Assembly: GCF_011067135.1 (NCBI RefSeq)
Contig: NZ_JAAMOW010000002.1
Location: 186,001-250,000, forward strand
Length of the DNA: 64,000 nucleotides
DNA from: Solimonas terrae
Lineage (GTDB): Bacteria > Pseudomonadota > Gammaproteobacteria > Nevskiales > Nevskiaceae
Direction of reading: 5' to 3'
In this document: piece by piece, positions 60,146-64,000 of the stretch
Layout of the letters: each line of letters opens with the position of its first letter
How positions within the stretch are numbered: position 1 is the stretch's first letter
Translations under genes and position numbers: made by a program
Notes under the pieces: model-generated
What the model was told of the DNA's origin: nothing
Database searches by the model: none
The model's input: only the letters and a program-made list of their open reading frames with translations

Positions 60146-60445
60146 GACGACCAGGCGGGAAATAATCTGTTACGGGCATCTGGCGAGAATAAGTCAGTGG
60201 CCGTCCACTCCTGGCACTGATCAGCCTTCCCACGACCAGAAAATAATCGACGATGTCGGCGCAGTGACAGGTTTGCACCGGCGCAGGGCCGCTGTGCGCC
60301 GCGTCGCAGCTATCGTATTCAGCCGCTGCGGCTGCATTCACTCCTGCTCTAATGTACACCTGTGTACACTTGCACATGCGTCCATCCTGGACGCCGGCAG
60401 TCGGCCCAGCGGCGACCGCCATTATCGTGCAGTGAGGAATCTGCT
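60146..60445. other. Non-coding region upstream of membrane hydroxylase
   Basis: 300 bp without a convincing gene. It contains a 16-bp perfect palindrome at 60353-60368 and a GAGGAA ribosome site before 60446. Confidence 0.5.
60353..60368. promoter_or_regulatory. Perfect palindrome TGTACACCTGTGTACA
   Basis: Arms TGTACAC/GTGTACA around CT, 77 bp before the hydroxylase start. Its core ACA-N4-TGT has the same geometry as the five RACA-N4-TGTY sites but different flanks. A regulator-binding site is likely; the protein is unknown. Confidence 0.5.
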
Positions 60446-61249
60446 GTGAGCCTATCGATCCCCGTTCTCGGAACCTACCACTGGGGTCTGTCCCTGCTGA
60501 CGATGCTCGTGGCGCTGGCGACGCCGTTTCTGGTCGCGCCGCTGGTCAAGCGCATTCCGGCATTCCGTGAGATCAGCCAGCTCAACGCCGCAACGGCCGA
60601 GCAGCGGCAGAAGCGCAGCTTCTACATGCCGGTGCAGAACCGCAGCAAGCTGTGGGGGCTGGCGACGTATCTGGTGTTCTTCATCGCCGTCATTCCGTTC
60701 ATCGTCACCGCCGATGCTCAGCCGTGGTGGCAGATCCCTCGGGACATCTTCGTGATCCTGATGGTCTACGACTTCTTCTACTACCTGACGCACCGTTTCG
60801 CGTTTCACGACGGCGGCTTCGGTCCCGGTCCCTTGATGTGGGTACACGCGATCCATCATCAGAACCGCAATCCCTGTCGCATGGATTCGAACTACCTGCA
60901 TCCGCTGGAAACCAGCATCGGCGTCGCGCTGTACGGCGTGACGGTCGGCGTGCTCGGTTGGCTGATGGGCGATTTCCACATCGTGACCTTGATCATCACG
61001 ACGATCGCGTTCTCGGAAATCAATCTGCACAACCATGATCTGATGGAGACGCCGGACCGTTTCCCGTACCGGTATCTGCGCTACATGTCGCGCATGCACC
61101 ACGTCCATCACTCGCGCTTCACGACCGGCAACTTCGCGACGATCACGCTGTTCTACGACTGGCTGTTCGGCACCTACGACACCGGCAATGGCTGGGGTCG
61201 CGGCAAGACGGACACGCCGGAAACGGCGGTCTCTGTAGTCGAAGCCTGA
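60446..61249 (+). CDS. Sterol desaturase/fatty-acid hydroxylase family membrane protein
   Basis: 267 residues from a GTG at 60446; an upstream in-frame codon at 60362 lacks a good signal and would read through the palindrome region. Membrane helices at about 13-32, 70-90 and 99-115. The di-iron histidine clusters are HRFAFH (about 116-121), HAIHH (about 134-138) and HHVHH (about 208-212), with HNHD between the last two. These integral membrane oxidases hydroxylate or desaturate sterols, fatty acids or carotenoids (as in ERG3, CrtZ-like). It lies upstream of a PadR gene and a retinol-saturase-like gene. Confidence 0.92.
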   Translation: MSLSIPVLGTYHWGLSLLTMLVALATPFLVAPLVKRIPAFREISQLNAATAEQRQKRSFYMPVQNRSKLWGLATYLVFFIAVIPFIVTADAQPWWQIPRDIFVILMVYDFFYYLTHRFAFHDGGFGPGPLMWVHAIHHQNRNPCRMDSNYLHPLETSIGVALYGVTVGVLGWLMGDFHIVTLIITTIAFSEINLHNHDLMETPDRFPYRYLRYMSRMHHVHHSRFTTGNFATITLFYDWLFGTYDTGNGWGRGKTDTPETAVSVVEA

Positions 61250-61279
61250 GCAGCGCGCCGTCGCCGCCGACGGCTGTGT

Positions 61280-61807
61280 CTACAGCTCCGCGCCGATCTC
61301 TTCACACCAGGCCAGCCAGGCCTCCTCGAAGCGGATGCCGAGCCTGAGCGTCAGCTCGGGATGGTGATAGCGCTGGCGCACGGCAGCGGGCCGCTTGCCG
61401 ATCTGCTCGTGCAGCATGCGGTACAGCGCCAGGGTCTGTTCGTGCTTGCGACGGTGGCTTTCGACTTCCGCGCGCAGCGCGTCGCTGCCGAGACGGCGGC
61501 CGCAGAAGATCTTCACCAGCAGCGGATCGCGGATCTTGGTCGGCGTCGCGGCCTTGGTCAGCAGCGCGTCCAGCTCGGCGGCGCCGCGGGCGTTGAGCGA
61601 ATAGACCTTCTTGTCCGGCCGGGTTTCCTGGCTGACCGTCTCGCAGTCCACCAGCCCTTCCTCATGCAGGCCGTGCAGCTCCTTGTAGAGCTGCTGGTGC
61701 GTGGTCTGCCAGAAGAAGCCCAGCGAGGTGCGGAAGCGCTGCAGCAGGGCATATCCCGAGCCGGGCTCCACATCGAGCAGACCCAGCACGGCCAGTTTCA
61801 GCGACAT
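61280..61807 (-). CDS. PadR-family transcriptional regulator
   Basis: 175 residues from the ATG at 61807, chosen because GGAGAG ends 5 nt upstream and the sequence opens MSLKLAVLGLLDVEPGSGYALLQRF, the normal PadR start. A 13-residue longer version would start inside the 28-bp palindrome. The winged helix is followed by a C-terminal coiled region with LRAEVESHRRKHEQTLALYRMLHEQIG. PadR proteins sense phenolic or lipophilic compounds and often repress a neighbouring gene. The divergent flavoprotein gene at 61897 is the likely target. Confidence 0.92.
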   Translation of the reverse strand: MSLKLAVLGLLDVEPGSGYALLQRFRTSLGFFWQTTHQQLYKELHGLHEEGLVDCETVSQETRPDKKVYSLNARGAAELDALLTKAATPTKIRDPLLVKIFCGRRLGSDALRAEVESHRRKHEQTLALYRMLHEQIGKRPAAVRQRYHHPELTLRLGIRFEEAWLAWCEEIGAEL

Positions 61808-61841
61808 ACGGCTCTCCGGTGCAGACGCTTCAGGGTGCGTT

Positions 61842-61869
61842 GACATTATGCAATTAATTGCATAATGTC
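61842..61869. promoter_or_regulatory. Perfect 28-bp palindrome, candidate PadR operator
   Basis: The sequence GACATTATGCAATT (61842-61855) is followed immediately by its exact reverse complement (61856-61869). It lies 34 bp before the PadR ATG and 27 bp before the flavoprotein ATG, so binding would block both promoters. Confidence 0.8.
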
Positions 61870-61896
61870 GCCAAGCCTTTTCCGGGAGTTCGTGTC

Positions 61897-63552
61897 ATGG
61901 CCAAGCTCACACCCAGCTCGTTTCGCATCGGCAACCGCTATCGCCCGTCGCGCCTCAAGGGGCCGTACGACGCGGTCATCATCGGCTCCGGCATGGGCGG
62001 CCTGACCAGCGCCGCACTGCTGTCGGACATCGGCTGGAAAGTCGCCGTGCTCGAACAGCACTACACGGCCGGCGGCTACACGCACAGCTACGAGCGCAAC
62101 GGCTACGAGTGGGACGTGGGCGTGCATTACATCGGCGACATGGGCGGCCCGACGATGGCGCGCAAGCTGATGGACTACCTGACGTCGAAGCAGCTCGACT
62201 GGGCGCCGATGGACAAGGCCTACGACCGCTTCTTCCTCGGCGACGAGGTCTACGACGCCGTCGCCGGCAAGCAGGAATTCCGCGCGCAGCTCATCGAATA
62301 CTTCCCGGACGAAGCGACGGCGATCGACCGCTATCTGAAGCTGCTCGCGCAGGTCGGCAAGAACATGAGCCTGTTCACCGTCGCGCGCCTGCTCAAGCCC
62401 TGGCAGCTGAAGCTGGCGATGCCGCTGCTGATGCGCCTGATGCCGAAGACCTTCCGCCGCAGCACGCGCGAGGTGCTCAGCGAGCTGACCCAGAACGAAA
62501 AGCTCATCGCCGTGCTGACCGGGCAGTGGGGGGATCTCGGCCTGCCGCCGGCGCAGTCGTCATTCATCATTCACGCGCTGATCGCGCGTCACTATCTGCA
62601 CGGCGGCTACTACCCGGTTGGCGGCAGCTGGCGCATTGCGCAGACCATCATTCCGAAAATCCAGGCGGCCGGCGGCGAAGTCTTCACCTACGCCCGCGTC
62701 AAGGAGATCCTCGTCGAGAACGGCAAGGCCTGCGGCGTGCTGATGGAAGACGGTCATCGCATCGAGGCGCCGTGCGTGATTTCCTCGGCCGGTGTCATGA
62801 ACACCTTCCAGCGCCTGCTGCCGGAACCGGTGGTACGCGCCAGCGGCTACGACCTCCTGCTGAAAACCGTGAAGCCGAGCAGCGCGCATCTCGGCCTGTA
62901 TATCGGCCTCAAGGGCACGGCCGAGGAACTGGGCTTGCCGCGCACCAATTTCTGGATCTACCCGAGCGCCGACTACGAAGGCGACATCGCCCGCTTCGAA
63001 CAGGACCGCAAGGCGCCGCTGCCGGTGGTCTACGTGTCGTTCCCGTCCGCCAAGGACCCGGACTACGCGCGCCGCCATCCCGGCACCGCGACGATCGAAG
63101 TCGTGGCGCCGGCGCCGTTCGCGTGGTTCGAACAATGGAGCGGCAGCGTCTGGGGCAAGCGCGGCGACGACTACGAAGCGCTCAAGGCCGAGCTCGGCGA
63201 GCGCATGCTCGAAGCGATGTACGAGAAGCTGCCGCAGCTGCGCGGCAAGATCGACTACTACGAAGTGTCCACGCCGCTGTCCACGCAATACTTCAACGCC
63301 TACGAACGCGGCGAGCTGTACGGCATCGACCACGATCCCAAGCGCTTCGCACAAAGCTGGCTGACCCCGCGCACCAAAATTCCCGGCCTCTGGCTGACCG
63401 GGCAGGACATCGTCTCCTGCGGCGTCGTCGGCGCCATGATGGGCGGCGTCGTCACCGCCCAGGCGATCGGCGGGCTCAAGGTGCTCGGTGTGCTGAAGCG
63501 GGTGATGAAGGGGGAAGGGCAGGCAGCGAAGCTGGAGGCTATGACGGCGTAA
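61897..63552 (+). CDS. FAD-dependent oxidoreductase, retinol-saturase/phytoene-desaturase type
   Basis: 551 residues from the ATG at 61897 (GGGAG upstream). FAD-binding GSGMGGLTSAALLSDIGWKVAVLEQH at about 30-55, followed by GGYTHSYERNGYEWDVGVHYIG, as in carotenoid desaturases, retinol saturase and related enzymes. The C-terminal FAD motif is PGLWLTGQDIVSCGVVGAMMGGVVTA. No signal peptide. It would saturate, desaturate or isomerise a polyene or long-chain lipid. It is divergent from PadR across the 28-bp palindrome and adjacent to the membrane hydroxylase. Confidence 0.93.
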   Translation: MAKLTPSSFRIGNRYRPSRLKGPYDAVIIGSGMGGLTSAALLSDIGWKVAVLEQHYTAGGYTHSYERNGYEWDVGVHYIGDMGGPTMARKLMDYLTSKQLDWAPMDKAYDRFFLGDEVYDAVAGKQEFRAQLIEYFPDEATAIDRYLKLLAQVGKNMSLFTVARLLKPWQLKLAMPLLMRLMPKTFRRSTREVLSELTQNEKLIAVLTGQWGDLGLPPAQSSFIIHALIARHYLHGGYYPVGGSWRIAQTIIPKIQAAGGEVFTYARVKEILVENGKACGVLMEDGHRIEAPCVISSAGVMNTFQRLLPEPVVRASGYDLLLKTVKPSSAHLGLYIGLKGTAEELGLPRTNFWIYPSADYEGDIARFEQDRKAPLPVVYVSFPSAKDPDYARRHPGTATIEVVAPAPFAWFEQWSGSVWGKRGDDYEALKAELGERMLEAMYEKLPQLRGKIDYYEVSTPLSTQYFNAYERGELYGIDHDPKRFAQSWLTPRTKIPGLWLTGQDIVSCGVVGAMMGGVVTAQAIGGLKVLGVLKRVMKGEGQAAKLEAMTA

Positions 63553-63647
63553 GATCGGATAAGCGCACCAGCGTGCCAAGGCTCTGCTTGTGCCGCCATG
63601 AGCGTTTGTGGTGAATCGGGCGTCGCCGATTGCGCGCAGAGTGGTGC

Positions 63648-64000
63648 CTACTTGGCCTCCGGTGTGATCAGCGGCACCGTCGGATAGTAGTTTTTGTAAC
63701 GCCGTGCGTCGCGGGTCAGGATGCCGCAGCCGGCAATGGCGGCGTGCGCGCCGATGAAGAAGTCGGCAAGGACGCTGGTTCGCTGGCCGCCGCTGCGGCG
63801 GTACTTCACGAAGGCCCGCCCCGCGAGGAACAGGGCAGGGCGTGGTAGCTCGTGAAGTTCGAGTCCCATGCCGTCGACGACCTGGTCCAGCGCCTCGATC
63901 GAATCGAATGTCAGTGACAGCTCCGAATAGATCACCGGATTGATGAGCAGCTCGTGGACCTGGGCTTGCGCGCGGAGCTGGCGAATCGACCAGTCCGCCC
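63648..64000 (-). CDS. PIN-domain toxin, 5' end beyond window
   Basis: The frame is open from the right edge through residues such as ADWSIRQLRAQAQVHELLINPVIYSELSLTF and ends at 63648. The PIN C-terminal acidic motif is clear: SVLADFFIGAHAAIAGCGILTRDARRYKNYYPTVPLITPE, with Asp residues typical of VapC. The Glu in VIYSELSL is the mid-protein acidic residue. The N-terminal Asp motif and any antitoxin lie outside the window. A start at 63935 (GTG) would cut through the fold, so it is treated as partial. Confidence 0.85.
   Translation of the reverse strand, partial: ADWSIRQLRAQAQVHELLINPVIYSELSLTFDSIEALDQVVDGMGLELHELPRPALFLAGRAFVKYRRSGGQRTSVLADFFIGAHAAIAGCGILTRDARRYKNYYPTVPLITPEAK

Noticed and set aside
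1-64000. CRISPR arrays, tRNA/rRNA genes, transposases, integrases, prophage genes
   Set aside because: No regularly spaced repeats, cloverleaf-like segments or mobile-element proteins were found on either strand by eye.

Overview
The window is GC-rich, densely coded DNA, apparently chromosomal, from a soil- or water-type proteobacterium. The gene families (Rieske oxygenases, a flavin monooxygenase, CaiB-type CoA transferase, wax-ester synthase, many SDRs) and the REP-like repeats suggest a hydrocarbon-, steroid- or terpenoid-degrading gammaproteobacterium of the Nevskiales/Solimonadaceae or Immundisolibacter kind. That placement is inference. No rRNA, tRNA, CRISPR array, transposase or integrase was found.

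Region 1 (1-6960, all minus strand) is a defence island of visibly lower GC. In transcription order it holds a Phd/YefM-like antitoxin, a PIN toxin, HsdR, HsdM, HsdS, and a SIR2-like gene that starts at a GTG overlapping the hsdS stop and runs off the left edge. The antitoxin-toxin, hsdM-hsdS and hsdS-SIR2 junctions each overlap by 4 bp, so the SIR2 protein looks like a built-in fourth component of a type I restriction-modification locus.

Region 2 (7117-34687) is catabolic. Minus-strand genes encode a DUF1214-like protein, a sugar-phosphate-isomerase-like TIM barrel, a sulfotransferase, a luciferase-like flavin enzyme and an IclR regulator. A plus-strand SDR/isomerase/MDR/SDR operon follows, then a GST/SnoaL/SDR group. 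The core is a plus-strand series: beta-propeller protein, EthD protein, Rieske oxygenase, TauD-like dioxygenase, Baeyer-Villiger-type monooxygenase, second Rieske oxygenase, ThDP enzyme, aldehyde dehydrogenase, Ddn-like flavin protein, SDR and SnoaL protein. A second TauD-like gene and a TetR regulator face it.

Region 3 (34848-45866) adds a cupin, a fused double acyl-CoA dehydrogenase, an IclR regulator, and a CoA-thioester set (ligase, double-hotdog dehydratase, family III CoA transferase, MFE-2-type hydroxyacyl-CoA dehydrogenase, alpha/beta hydrolase) suited to side-chain or ring-fragment breakdown.

Region 4 (46045-58564) has a rifampin ADP-ribosyltransferase-like gene, a GST, a YCII protein, an acyl-CoA ligase divergent from a WS/DGAT wax-ester synthase, and a CoxG-FAD-[2Fe-2S]-molybdenum hydroxylase operon whose large subunit carries an extra C-terminal domain.

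Region 5 (58888-64000) has a lower-GC RcnR-type/CDF cobalt-nickel efflux pair with a recognisable operator, a membrane sterol-desaturase-type hydroxylase, a PadR regulator with a perfect 28-bp palindrome, a retinol-saturase-like flavoprotein, and a partial PIN toxin.

Five intergenic sites in regions 2 and 4 share the dyad RACA-N4-TGTY within a similar AT-rich context. They lie before the beta-propeller/SDR pair, both Rieske genes, the second TauD gene and coxG. I read them as one regulon that ties the scattered oxygenase operons together, possibly under the TetR protein at 34112-34687.
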